Shown in pieces: positions 45,101-53,598 of a stretch of DNA of 64,000 nt. The stretch comes from Zhouia spongiae. GTDB taxonomy: Bacteria > Bacteroidota > Bacteroidia > Flavobacteriales > Flavobacteriaceae. How positions within the stretch are numbered: position 1 is the stretch's first letter; each line of letters begins with the position of its first letter. Where the stretch lies: assembly GCF_022760175.1 (NCBI RefSeq), contig NZ_CP094326.1, positions 3,708,804 to 3,772,803 on the forward strand. The letters run 5' to 3'. The position numbers and the translations under genes are program-made. Under the pieces are notes generated by a model. That model was not told where the DNA came from, searched no databases, and was given only the letters and a program-made list of their open reading frames with translations.

Positions 45101-48100
45101 CTGTAATCGTTAACACTACCGCTGTTCTTGTTAAACTTGTACAAGTACCATCGTTATATTCTGCGTAATAGGTTGCACTGCCTACGGTATTTAATGTTGG
45201 AGTCGCAACTACACTACCTCCGGTAGCAGCATCGTACCAGGTAATGCCTGTAGTACTTGATAAAGCATCGTTGGCATCTAAAGTCTGGATCGGACTTGTC
45301 TCACACTCGGTAATATCACCACTACTTACTGGGGCTGCCGGAGCGCCTGTGATCGTTAACACTACCGCTGTTCTTGTTAAACTTGTACAAGTACCATCGT
45401 TATATTCTGCATAATAGGTTGCACTGCCTACGGTATTTAATGTTGGAGTCGCAACTACACTACCTCCGGTAGCAGCATCGTACCAGGTAATGCCTGTAGT
45501 GCTTGATAAAGCATCGTTGGCATCCAAGGTCTGGATCGGACTTGTCTCACACTCGGTAATATCACCACTACTTACTGGGGCTGCCGGAGCGCCAGTGATC
45601 GTTAACACTACCGCTGTTCTTGTTAAACTTGTACAAGTACCATCGTTATATTCTGCATAATAGGTCGCACTGCCTACGGTATTTAATGTTGGGTTGGCAA
45701 CTACATTTCCTCCGGTAGCAGCATCGTACCAGGTGATCCCTGTAGTGCTTGATAAAGCATCGTTGGCATCTAAAGTCTGGATCGGACTTGTCTCACACTC
45801 GGTAATATCACCACTACTTACTGGGGCTGCCGGAGCGCCTGTGATCGTTAACACTACCGCTGTTCTTGTTAAACTTGTACAAGTACCATCGTTATATTCT
45901 GCGTAATAGGTTGCACTGCCTACGGTATTTAATGTTGGAGTCGCAACTACACTACCTCCGGTAGCAGCATCGTACCAGGTAATGCCTGTAGTACTTGATA
46001 AAGCATCGTTGGCATCTAAAGTCTGGATCGGACTTGTCTCACACTCGGTAATATCACCACTACTTACTGGGGCTGCCGGAGCGCCTGTGATCGTTAACAC
46101 TACCGCTGTTCTTGTTAAACTTGTACAAGTACCATCGTTATATTCTGCGTAATAGGTTGCACTGCCTACGGTATTTAATGTTGGGTTGGCAACTACACTA
46201 CCTCCGGTAGCAGCATCGTACCAGGTAATGCCTGTAGTACTTGATAAAGCATCGTTCGCATCTAAAGTCTGGATCGGACTTGTCTCACACTCGGTAATAT
46301 CACCATTACTTACTGGGGCTGCCGGAGCGCCAGTGATCGTTAACACTACCGCTGTTCTTGTTAAACTTGTACAAGTACCATCGTTATATTCTGCGTAATA
46401 GGTTGCACTGCCTACGGTATTTAATGTTGGGTTGGCAACTACACTACCTCCGGTAGCAGCATCGTACCAGGTAATGCCTGTAGTACTTGATAAAGCATCG
46501 TTGGCATCTAAAGTCTGGATCGGACTTGTCTCACACTCGGTAATATCACCACTACTTACTGGGGCTGCCGGAGCGCCTGTAATCGTTAACACTACCGCTG
46601 TTCTTGTTAAACTTGTACAAGTACCATCGTTATATTCTGCGTAATAGGTTGCACTGCCTACGGTATTTAATGTTGGGTTGGCAACTACACTACCTCCGGT
46701 AGCAGCATCGTACCAGGTAATGCCTGTAGTACTTGATAAAGCATCGTTGGCATCTAAAGTCTGGATCGGACTTGTCTCACACTCGGTAATATCACCACTA
46801 CTTACTGGGGCTGCCGGAGCGCCAGTGATCGTTAACACTACCGCTGTTCTTGTTAAACTTGTACAAGTACCATCGTTATATTCTGCATAATAGGTCGCAC
46901 TTCCTACGGTATTTAATGTTGGGTTGGCAACTACACTACCTCCGGTAGCAGCATCGTACCAGGTAATGCCTGTAGTACTTGATAAAGCATCGTTGGCATC
47001 TAAAGTCTGGATCGGACTTGTCTCACACTCGGTAATATCACCACTACTTACTGGGGCTGCCGGAGCGCCTGTGATCGTTAACACTACCGCTGTTCTTGTT
47101 AAACTTGTACAAGTACCATCGTTATATTCTGCGTAATAGGTTGCACTGCCTACGGTATTTAATGTTGGGTTGGCAACTACACTACCTCCGGTAGCAGCAT
47201 CGTACCAGGTGATCCCTGTAGTGCTTGATAAAGCATCGTTGGCATCCAAGGTCTGGATCGGACTTGTCTCACACTCGGTAATATCACCACTACTTACTGG
47301 GGCTGCCGGAGCGCCTGTAATCGTTAACACTACCGCTGTTCTTGTTAAACTTGTACAAGTACCATCGTTATATTCTGCGTAATAGGTTGCACTGCCTACG
47401 GTATTTAATGTTGGGTTGGCAACTACACTACCTCCGGTAGCAGCATCGTACCAGGTGATCCCTGTAGTGCTTGATAAAGCATCGTTGGCATCCAAGGTCT
47501 GGATCGGACTTGTCTCACACTCGGTAATATCACCACTACTTACTGGGGCTGCCGGAGCGCCTGTAATCGTTAACACTACCGCTGTTCTTGTTAAACTTGT
47601 ACAAGTACCATCGTTATATTCTGCGTAATAGGTTGCACTGCCTACGGTATTTAATGTTGGAGTCGCAACTACACTACCTCCGGTAGCAGCATCGTACCAG
47701 GTAATGCCTGTGGTACTTGATAAAGCATCGTTGGCATCTAAAGTCTGGATCGGACTTGTCTCACACTCGGTAATATCACCACTACTTACTGGGGCTGCCG
47801 GAGCGCCAGTAATCGTTAACACTACCGCTGTTCTTGTTAAACTTGTACAAGTACCATCGTTATATTCTGCGTAATAGGTCGCACTGCCTACGGTATTTAA
47901 TGTTGGAGTCGCAACTACACTACCTCCGGTAGCAGCATCGTACCAGGTGATCCCTGTAGTACTTGATAAAGCATCGTTGGCATCTAAAGTCTGGATCGGA
48001 CTTGTCTCACACTCGGTAATATCGCCACTACTTACTGGGGCTGCCGGAGCGCCTGTAATCGTTAACACTACCGCTGTTCTTGTTAAACTTGTACAAGTAC

Positions 48101-51100
48101 CATCGTTATATTCTGCATAATACGTCGCACTGCCTACGGTATTTAATGTTGGAGTCGCAACTACACTACCTCCGGTAGCAGCATCGTACCAGGTAATGCC
48201 TGTAGTGCTTGATAAAGCATCGTTGGCATCCAAGGTCTGGATCGGACTTGTCTCACACTCGGTAATATCACCATTACTTACTGGGGCTGCCGGAGCGCCT
48301 GTGATCGTTAACACTACCGCTGTTCTTGTTAAACTTGTACAAGTACCATCGTTATATTCTGCATAATAGGTTGCACTGCCTACGGTATTTAATGTTGGAG
48401 TCGCAACTACACTACCTCCGGTAGCAGCATCGTACCAGGTGATCCCTGTAGTGCTTGATAAAGCATCGTTGGCATCCAAGGTCTGGATCGGACTTGTCTC
48501 ACACTCGGTAATATCACCACTACTTACTGGGGCTGCCGGAGCGCCAGTGATCGTTAACACTACCGCTGTTCTTGTTAAACTTGTACAAGTACCATCGTTA
48601 TATTCTGCATAATAGGTTGCACTGCCTACGGTATTTAATGTTGGAGTCGCAACTACACTACCTCCGGTAGCAGCATCGTACCAGGTGATCCCTGTAGTAC
48701 TTGATAAAGCATCGTTCGCATCCAAGGTCTGGATCGGACTTGTCTCACACTCGGTAATATCGCCACTACTTACTGGGGCTGCCGGAGCGCCAGTGATCGT
48801 TAACACTACCGCTGTTCTTGTTAAACTTGTACAAGTACCATCGTTATATTCTGCGTAATAGGTTGCACTGCCTACGGTATTTAATGTTGGGTTGGCAACT
48901 ACACTACCTCCGGTAGCAGCATCGTACCAGGTGATCCCTGTAGTGCTTGATAAAGCATCGTTGGCATCTAAGGTCTGGATTGGACTTGTCTCACACTCGG
49001 TAATATCGCCACTACTTACTGGGGCTGCCGGAGCGCCTGTAATCGTTAACACTACCGCTGTTCTTGTTAAACTTGTACAAGTACCATCGTTATATTCTGC
49101 ATAATAGGTTGCACTGCCTACGGTATTTAATGTTGGATTGGCTACTACACTACCTCCGGTAGCAGCATCGTACCAGGTAATGCCTGTAGTGCTTGATAAA
49201 GCATCGTTGGCATCTAAGGTCTGGATCGGACTTGTCTCACACTCGGTAATATCACCATTACTTACTGGGGCTGCCGGAGCGCCTGTGATCGTTAACACTA
49301 CCGCTGTTCTTGTTAAACTTGTACAAGTACCATCGTTATATTCTGCGTAATAGGTCGCACTGCCTACGGTATTTAATGTTGGAGTCGCAACTACACTACC
49401 TCCGGTAGCAGCATCGTACCAGGTAATGCCTGTAGTACTTGATAAAGCATCGTTCGCATCCAAGGTCTGGATCGGACTTGTCTCACACTCGGTAATATCG
49501 CCACTACTTACTGGGGCTGCCGGAGCGCCTGTAATCGTTAACACTACCGCTGTTCTTGTTAAACTTGTACAAGTACCATCGTTATATTCTGCATAATACG
49601 TCGCACTGCCTACGGTATTTAATGTTGGAGTCGCAACTACACTTCCGCCTGTTGAAGCATCGTACCAGGTGATCCCTGTAGTGCTTGATAAAGCATCGTT
49701 GGCATCTAAAGTCTGGATCGGACTTGTCTCACACTCGGTAATATCACCATTACTTACTGGGGCTGCCGGAGCGCCAGTGATCGTTAACACTACCGCTGTT
49801 CTTGTTAAACTTGTACAAGTACCATCGTTATATTCTGCGTAATAGGTTGCACTGCCTACGGTATTTAATGTTGGGTTGGCAACTACACTACCTCCGGTAG
49901 CAGCATCGTACCAGGTGATCCCTGTAGTGCTTGATAAAGCATCGTTGGCATCTAAGGTCTGGATTGGACTTGTCTCACACTCGGTAATATCGCCACTACT
50001 TACTGGGGCTGCCGGAGCGCCAGTGATCGTTAACACTACCGCTGTTCTTGTTAAACTTGTACAAGTACCATCGTTATATTCTGCATAATAGGTTGCACTG
50101 CCTACGGTATTTAATGTTGGAGTCGCAACTACACTACCTCCGGTAGCAGCATCGTACCAGGTGATCCCTGTAGTGCTTGATAAAGCATCGTTGGCATCCA
50201 AGGTCTGGATCGGACTTGTCTCACACTCGGTAATATCACCATTACTTACTGGGGCATCAGGCAAATCATTAATCGTTACCGTTATCGGAACCCGGGTTGG
50301 ACTCATACAGTCTTCATCAAATCCTTCTGCCACATAATAGGTGAACTCTCCGGCTACGTCTGTCGGCGGGGTCAAGCTTGCCTGCCCAATCGTAGCAGGG
50401 TTATCATCCGTATAATACAATAATACATATCCTGGAACAGTTGGTGTTGCTGTTAGCGGAACTGCTGTTTCATTTAAACAGTAAGTTACATCACTTGCAT
50501 TAACATCCGGAGTACTGTTAATTGTATTTACATTAATAGTAAATTCATAGTAACAGCTCGATAGGCCCGGAGGGACTCCAAAATACGTTGTTTGTCCGGG
50601 AGTGGCAGGAAAAGGGTTGCTACTTGTATATCGTATAGAAGTATCTTCTACAGGGTACTCGTTATAGAACATCGTTCCCGGAGGGAACTGAGCTTCCACT
50701 TCTGAGGTCTGTATATCTGTTGTTCTGTTACAGAAATAAAAATCACGTACCGGGTCGTAACTGGCACAATGCTGATTTACATAATCATCTTTATCTATTG
50801 TTATATTTAAAGGGATTGGTATAGGCTCTCCTTCACATACCCCACTCGTTTCATACCCCTGTATCAAATCCTGATTGAATGAAGTTCCCGAAACAACTCC
50901 GTTCCCTGTAATATATCCTGTTAAAGCAATTAATGGCTGGCAGGTAGTGTTCGAAAGAATGGCACAATCTGTTGTAGCTGTAAATTCAAAATTTAGTCTG
51001 TACAACCAATCATCCGGATCATTTTGTTCCGGCAAATCCCCTATATCCCATACGATAGCCCCGGTGGCTCCAATGTTTGGATCGTATTCAGGCTGTGAAT

Positions 51101-52880
51101 TCGGACTTAAAGAATAGGAAGGATTCGTTGTATATGAAATATTGGTATTCTGATAAGCCGAAGTATATGGAACGGGTATTGTTAATACAGCATTCTCTAT
51201 TGCTTCCGTCCCTTTATTTTTAATATCTACGGTAAACTCAATGGTTTCTCCCGGCTCTATTGATAAGGATGAAGAAGGCGGAACAGAAGAACCTCCTCCT
51301 ATGGACACCCCGGTTACCACCCCCTCTGTTTCAGGCACATACGCATCTACGGCAAAAGTTACGTTAAAGATCGAATAAGTATCTCCATCAGTATAGTATT
51401 TAAAAGATGTTGATGTTTGACTATTATCTATAATAGAATTGCTGCTATTATTTATATTAAACATACTAATATCAATACCCGTATTATTTAGTAACGTAGG
51501 ATTTCTGGGATTTCCTCCGGTAACTATCGAAGAATTAAAAAAGTTTGTAGTCGAATTCCCGGTATGACTTAACGAAGTATAATTTCCGGTATTTCTATTC
51601 TCGATTTGAAAAGCATCTCCTGTAAATGGCGCATCTCCTTCGCCCGCCATAACACCTAACTTCACATTAACATTACCATTTTGCGCTGCATGGAACCCAT
51701 CCACGTCAATGATGTATTCATCATCATTTGAAGAATTCACATAGGCATAGCCGTCAAAAACCGTAATATCCCTCCAGTTCATTTTAGAGTTTTCATAGAC
51801 CACTACCATACCCCAGCCTCCAAAGTATCCTGTCCCGTCAGGGTCTCCTTCCCTTAAGGCCATATCAGCCACAAAGTACTCTCCAAGCCCGTTGGTTTTT
51901 ACATAATCTGTTATTTCAGTATAAGCAGCATATATATAAGCTTCGGAATTTGTTGGATAATAAATATCATTTGCATTGGCAGTTAGCTCAGTATAACCCG
52001 AGGCATTAGGTCCTTTTATGGATATCTTTCGTTTATCGTAATTCTTAGTAACGGTTACGACCTCTGGGACTGTTTCGTTATAAGTAACATCAACATAGGC
52101 TCTATCCCAAGAATTGCCCCAAGAAGAAAGATACAACCTTGTCACCTCTAAAGTATAATTACTATCAGAATATATTTCATATGGTGTACTGAAATAAGCA
52201 GTATTATTATCTATAGAACTAGTATTCACTATTGGACTTGTGTTCCAATTAAACCCATTATATAAACGTACCTCACTATTATTTCCATTTTGTCTATACC
52301 TAAATCTTACGGTATTTCCTCCCCCGGAAGGAATGAATGTAAAATAATTATTACTACCGCTATATGTAATTGTTAACGAATAATCCGTTTTATCTATATT
52401 GCCATTATTGTATATCGCTACACCTTCATCAGTCACTTCTTCAGATACCATATTCCCTGTGGGTACTTCTTTATTAACAGTAAAGTTTTGGTCCGATCCG
52501 GCCCTGCCACTCCAATACAATCCGGCGTAAATAATATTGGAACAATCGGGAAGTGCCCCGTTTTCATTAGAGAATTGTAATGTTGCAGATGATGAGTTGA
52601 GAGTATTAATATCTCCATCCACATCAACATAACGCATGTCATTAGCATTACTGGTATTATCACCGTAATTCACCAAAGTAAGGTTGGTATTCCCCATCAT
52701 GGTAAAGTCTCCTTTTACATTGTATATGGTTTTACCAGGAGTGTATACAGAGGATCTTGGTTGAAAATTAACATTTACCTGAGCAATAGCACTATTCCCT
52801 ACGAAGATTAAAAGTGTTAATACAAACAAAACACTTGCTAATCGTTTTTTACTTAAATTATCTGAGATATTATTTTTCAT
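39183..52880 (-). CDS. Giant T9SS-secreted, SprB-like repeat adhesin (4565 aa)
   Basis: Signal peptide (about 1-34, ending 'VGNSAIAQ'). The N-terminal 870 residues include a region with 'NIIYAGLYWSG' and 'GGWGMVVVYEN' (common in large flavobacterial surface proteins), a DUF11-like stretch near 550-640 and one diverged Ig-like unit. Residues about 870-3904 are 37 tandem 82-aa Ig-like repeats (Ig_7/CHU_C-associated type; 'TGITWYDAATGG', 'ATYYAEYNDGTCTSLTRTAV'), each with two Cys. Three PKD-like repeats of 78 aa (to about 4140), two HYR-like modules and a final gliding-motility-associated type-B sorting domain ('TITPNGDAYNQYF', 'FNRWGHMIYEAE', 'GTYYYIIDLKD') follow. It is probably an exposed adhesin for attachment or gliding. 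Confidence 0.95.
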   Translation of the reverse strand: MKNNISDNLSKKRLASVLFVLTLLIFVGNSAIAQVNVNFQPRSSVYTPGKTIYNVKGDFTMMGNTNLTLVNYGDNTSNANDMRYVDVDGDINTLNSSSATLQFSNENGALPDCSNIIYAGLYWSGRAGSDQNFTVNKEVPTGNMVSEEVTDEGVAIYNNGNIDKTDYSLTITYSGSNNYFTFIPSGGGNTVRFRYRQNGNNSEVRLYNGFNWNTSPIVNTSSIDNNTAYFSTPYEIYSDSNYTLEVTRLYLSSWGNSWDRAYVDVTYNETVPEVVTVTKNYDKRKISIKGPNASGYTELTANANDIYYPTNSEAYIYAAYTEITDYVKTNGLGEYFVADMALREGDPDGTGYFGGWGMVVVYENSKMNWRDITVFDGYAYVNSSNDDEYIIDVDGFHAAQNGNVNVKLGVMAGEGDAPFTGDAFQIENRNTGNYTSLSHTGNSTTNFFNSSIVTGGNPRNPTLLNNTGIDISMFNINNSSNSIIDNSQTSTSFKYYTDGDTYSIFNVTFAVDAYVPETEGVVTGVSIGGGSSVPPSSSLSIEPGETIEFTVDIKNKGTEAIENAVLTIPVPYTSAYQNTNISYTTNPSYSLSPNSQPEYDPNIGATGAIVWDIGDLPEQNDPDDWLYRLNFEFTATTDCAILSNTTCQPLIALTGYITGNGVVSGTSFNQDLIQGYETSGVCEGEPIPIPLNITIDKDDYVNQHCASYDPVRDFYFCNRTTDIQTSEVEAQFPPGTMFYNEYPVEDTSIRYTSSNPFPATPGQTTYFGVPPGLSSCYYEFTINVNTINSTPDVNASDVTYCLNETAVPLTATPTVPGYVLLYYTDDNPATIGQASLTPPTDVAGEFTYYVAEGFDEDCMSPTRVPITVTINDLPDAPVSNGDITECETSPIQTLDANDALSSTTGITWYDAATGGSVVATPTLNTVGSATYYAEYNDGTCTSLTRTAVVLTITGAPAAPVSSGDITECETSPIQTLDANDALSSTTGITWYDAATGGSVVANPTLNTVGSATYYAEYNDGTCTSLTRTAVVLTITGAPAAPVSNGDITECETSPIQTLDANDALSSTTGITWYDASTGGSVVATPTLNTVGSATYYAEYNDGTCTSLTRTAVVLTITGAPAAPVSSGDITECETSPIQTLDANDALSSTTGITWYDAATGGSVVATPTLNTVGSATYYAEYNDGTCTSLTRTAVVLTITGAPAAPVSNGDITECETSPIQTLDANDALSSTTGITWYDAATGGSVVANPTLNTVGSATYYAEYNDGTCTSLTRTAVVLTITGAPAAPVSSGDITECETSPIQTLDANDALSSTTGITWYDAATGGSVVANPTLNTVGSATYYAEYNDGTCTSLTRTAVVLTITGAPAAPVSSGDITECETSPIQTLDANDALSSTTGITWYDAATGGSVVATPTLNTVGSATYYAEYNDGTCTSLTRTAVVLTITGAPAAPVSSGDITECETSPIQTLDANDALSSTTGITWYDAATGGSVVATPTLNTVGSATYYAEYNDGTCTSLTRTAVVLTITGAPAAPVSNGDITECETSPIQTLDANDALSSTTGITWYDAATGGSVVATPTLNTVGSATYYAEYNDGTCTSLTRTAVVLTITGAPAAPVSSGDITECETSPIQTLDANDALSSTTGITWYDAATGGSVVATPTLNTVGSATYYAEYNDGTCTSLTRTAVVLTITGAPAAPVSSGDITECETSPIQTLDANDALSSTTGITWYDAATGGSVVATPTLNTVGSATYYAEYNDGTCTSLTRTAVVLTITGAPAAPVSSGDITECETSPIQTLDANDALSSTTGITWYDAATGGSVVANPTLNTVGSATYYAEYNDGTCTSLTRTAVVLTITGAPAAPVSSGDITECETSPIQTLDANDALSSTTGITWYDAATGGSVVANPTLNTVGSATYYAEYNDGTCTSLTRTAVVLTITGAPAAPVSSGDITECETSPIQTLDANDALSSTTGITWYDAATGGSVVANPTLNTVGSATYYAEYNDGTCTSLTRTAVVLTITGAPAAPVSSGDITECETSPIQTLDANDALSSTTGITWYDAATGGSVVANPTLNTVGSATYYAEYNDGTCTSLTRTAVVLTITGAPAAPVSSGDITECETSPIQTLDANDALSSTTGITWYDAATGGSVVANPTLNTVGSATYYAEYNDGTCTSLTRTAVVLTITGAPAAPVSNGDITECETSPIQTLDANDALSSTTGITWYDAATGGSVVANPTLNTVGSATYYAEYNDGTCTSLTRTAVVLTITGAPAAPVSSGDITECETSPIQTLDANDALSSTTGITWYDAATGGSVVATPTLNTVGSATYYAEYNDGTCTSLTRTAVVLTITGAPAAPVSSGDITECETSPIQTLDANDALSSTTGITWYDAATGGNVVANPTLNTVGSATYYAEYNDGTCTSLTRTAVVLTITGAPAAPVSSGDITECETSPIQTLDANDALSSTTGITWYDAATGGSVVATPTLNTVGSATYYAEYNDGTCTSLTRTAVVLTITGAPAAPVSSGDITECETSPIQTLDANDALSSTTGITWYDAATGGSVVATPTLNTVGSATYYAEYNDGTCTSLTRTAVVLTITGAPAAPVSSGDIIECETSPIQTLDANNALSDTTGITWYDAATGGNVVANPTLNTVGSATYYAEYNDGTCTSLTRTAVVLTITGAPAAPVSSGDITECETSPIQTLDANDALSSTTGITWYDAATGGSVVANPTLNTVGSATYYAEYNDGTCTSLTRTAVVLTITGAPAAPVSSGDITECETSPIQTLDANDALSSTTGITWYDAATGGSVVANPTLNTVGSATYYAEYNDGTCTSLTRTAVVLTITGAPAAPVSNGDITECETSPIQTLDANDALSSTTGITWYDAATGGSVVANPTLNTVGSATYYAEYNDGTCTSLTRTAVVLTITGAPAAPVSSGDITECETSPIQTLDANDALSSTTGITWYDAATGGSVVATPTLNTVGSATYYAEYNDGTCTSLTRTAVVLTITGAPAAPVSSGDITECETSPIQTLDANDALSSTTGITWYDAATGGNVVANPTLNTVGSATYYAEYNDGTCTSLTRTAVVLTITGAPAAPVSSGDITECETSPIQTLDANDALSSTTGITWYDAATGGSVVATPTLNTVGSATYYAEYNDGTCTSLTRTAVVLTITGAPAAPVSSGDITECETSPIQTLDANDALSSTTGITWYDAATGGSVVATPTLNTVGSATYYAEYNDGTCTSLTRTAVVLTITGAPAAPISNGDITECETSPIQTLDANDALSSTTGITWYDAATGGSVVANPTLNTVGSATYYAEYNDGTCTSLTRTAVVLTITGAPAAPVSSGDITECETSPIQTLDANDALSSTTGITWYDAATGGSVVATPTLNTVGSATYYAEYNDGTCTSLTRTAVVLTITGAPAAPVSSGDITECETSPIQTLDANNALSDTTGITWYDAATGGNVVANPTLNTVGSATYYAEYNDGTCTSLTRTAVVLTITGAPAAPVSSGDITECETSPIQTLDANDALSSTTGITWYDAATGGSVVANPTLNTVGSATYYAEYNDGTCTSLTRTAVVLTITGAPAAPVSSGDITECETSPIQTLDANDALSSTTGITWYDAATGGSVVANPTLNTVGSATYYAEYNDGTCTSLTRTAVVLTITGAPAAPVSSGDITECETSPIQTLDANDALSSTTGITWYDAATGGSVVANPTLNTVGSATYYAEYNDGTCTSLTRTAVVLTITGAPAAPVSNGDITECETSPIQTLDANDALSSTTGITWYDAATGGSVVANPTLNTVGSATYYAEYNDGTCTSLTRTAVVLTITGAPAAPVSSGDITECETSPIQTLDANDALSSTTGITWYDAATGGSVVATPTLNTVGSATYYAEYNDGTCTSLTRTAVTLTINKLPAVSVSTDATEISCADQEVVITATATVQGTASYLWSNGETTQSITVTAAGTYSVVVTDSDNGCSVTSDDVIIGEDTTVPTVSVSADATEISCADQEVVITATATVQGTASYLWSNGETTQSITVTAAGTYSVVVTDSDNGCSVTSDDVIIGEDTTAPSVNISTDDDELSCTNSDLVITATPSVQGTASYLWSTGETTQSVTVTAAGTYTVTVTDSDNGCTVDGSIEITFVGDSEAPTFTVPADITVACDTDITDLSVTGDVTDEADNCATGIEAIYSDTVEPGDCPNESIITRTWILTDGNNNTTTHVQFITVMDTTAPEFVEALPQDITVNEGDIPDAETLTAVDNCGDATVTFSESIVNESKFTYDIVRTWIAADACGNEVMHSQTVHVNIPGELPPPAPPVPVDCDNIPEVPDHDFSNYFPGDITVTFEETSDYQGLLEDYNITRTWTITEADGTVHVYTEYLEVYVNNDIQELPETELCVEDAVIDLNSLLPDTAQEGGEWTVEDGDADVNGSFFDPSGLELGIYTLQYKVTNTSCPEVWEIKITVHDECVILPCGRDDVIVSKTITPNGDAYNQYFTVTGVEACGFTINVKIFNRWGHMIYEAENYQNNWDGATTRSAFGRSGTVPSGTYYYIIDLKDSGIKPITGYIFVGTK
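40470..41165 (-). repeat. Three 234-bp (78-aa) PKD-like repeats in the adhesin
   Basis: Two copies are almost identical in DNA (matching anchors start at 40703 and 40937, 234 bases apart). The third, nearest the C-terminus, is diverged. Each encodes 'TASYLWSNGETTQS' or 'TASYLWSTGETTQS' followed by 'VTDSDNGC'. This is the pattern seen in SprB-type repeat regions. Confidence 0.9.
41170..50271 (-). repeat. 37 tandem 246-bp repeats encoding 82-aa Ig-like domains
   Basis: Anchors recur every 246 bases from 41266 to 50122 without a single indel, giving exactly 37 units. Units are almost identical in DNA. Variation is limited to a few sites: SSGD/SNGD, VVATP/VVANP, GGS/GGN, DALSS/NALSD and some silent changes. 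Rare marker units repeat at fixed distances (42496 and 44956 are 10 units apart; 43726 and 45694 are 8 units apart), showing multi-unit duplications. Confidence 0.97.
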
Positions 52881-52905
52881 TCTTACAGTACTTTAAACAA
52901 CTGAA

Positions 52906-53421
52906 TTAAGATTTTTTATTCACCCCATAAAGGATAATAATTTCAGGATCGGGATTGACAACATATCGTTTGATATCATACTCTGATACCTCAAAAGAAC
53001 AATCGATAAAAAGATATTTTAGTCCCCTTAAACCGGTTAGTTTCGACATATCGATCGTATTCCTCAGTTCACTCCTGTTTTCAATATCTATCTTCAGCAA
53101 CTCAACATTTCTGAATCTGGAATCTGGTGAAGCCAGCAAGTTATATGAGTTTGAATTGCTCATTTTTATAACAACAGGCCTTCTGTAGCCACTAACTTTT
53201 TTTATGTTGTTATTCTCTATATAGATACAGGGCTGTAGCTGAAAAGCTAGTTCTGAAACCCGCTCTTCGCCAGGTACAGAAGCACTACCCAACCTCGCTT
53301 CCGAAGTTCTTTCGAATTTATATATCCTACTTTCCTGAGCTGTACCGGTTTCTACACCAAACACACCTACTAAAGCGATCATTAAACACACATACTTACA
53401 AAAGCTATTAACTATTCTCAT
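52906..53421 (-). CDS. Secreted protein of unknown function, first gene of the adhesin operon
   Basis: 171 aa with a Sec signal peptide ending 'VETGTAQES'. The mature part includes 'LRNTIDMSKLTGLRGLKYLF' and ends 'PDPEIIILYGVNKKS', with a leucine-rich-repeat-like rhythm ('LLKIDIENRSEL', 'LTGLRGLKYLFI'). I do not recognise a family. The adhesin gene begins 25 bases after its stop, so it is probably co-expressed. A role in adhesin secretion, folding or regulation is possible, from position only. Confidence 0.8.
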   Translation of the reverse strand: MRIVNSFCKYVCLMIALVGVFGVETGTAQESRIYKFERTSEARLGSASVPGEERVSELAFQLQPCIYIENNNIKKVSGYRRPVVIKMSNSNSYNLLASPDSRFRNVELLKIDIENRSELRNTIDMSKLTGLRGLKYLFIDCSFEVSEYDIKRYVVNPDPEIIILYGVNKKS

Positions 53422-53445
53422 AATATTCTGTTTTAATAAAAGGCC

Positions 53446-53478
53446 AAAAAAAACCCTTGGTGCTCTCAGGCACCTTTA
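53446..53478 (-). terminator. Hairpin terminator upstream of the adhesin operon
   Basis: On the minus strand GGTGC-ctgaga-GCACC is followed by AAGGG and eight T. It lies immediately after the stop of the short broken frame (53479-53598) and before the 171-aa gene, implying that a small transcript ends here. Confidence 0.65.
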
Positions 53479-53598
53479 TTAATAATCGTTATGTAAAATT
53501 GGTTTATTCGGATTTTCAGGAGGATCGTGTTTACCAACACCAACTCCCGCTACCAGGATTAAAAACGGTAGTGCGGTATATAACCGTTACCTGTGCAT
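53479..53598 (-). pseudogene. Small peptide gene interrupted by an early stop
   Basis: On the minus strand ATG CAC AGG is followed directly by TAA (53587-53589). The same frame then continues for 35 codons: a hydrophobic stretch 'RLYTALPFLILVAGVGVG' and a polar tail 'KHDPPENPNKPILHNDY', stop at 53479. Start, export-like hydrophobic segment, polar tail and terminator suggest a former 39-codon peptide gene with one premature stop. It could also be chance; no family is recognised. Confidence 0.35.

Noticed and set aside
41512-50088. About twenty plus-strand 70-codon frames spaced by 246 bases inside the adhesin
   Set aside because: They are reverse-strand images of the repeat units, all alike because the repeats are alike; the minus-strand frame is continuous for 4565 codons with signal and sorting domains.
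41170-50271. Regular repeats as a CRISPR array
   Set aside because: Units are 246 bp, coding and contiguous with no unique spacers.
53446-53478. CTGAGA within the hairpin as part of a thiamine (TPP) riboswitch
   Set aside because: The surrounding THI-box elements are missing and the six bases are just the loop of a terminator hairpin.
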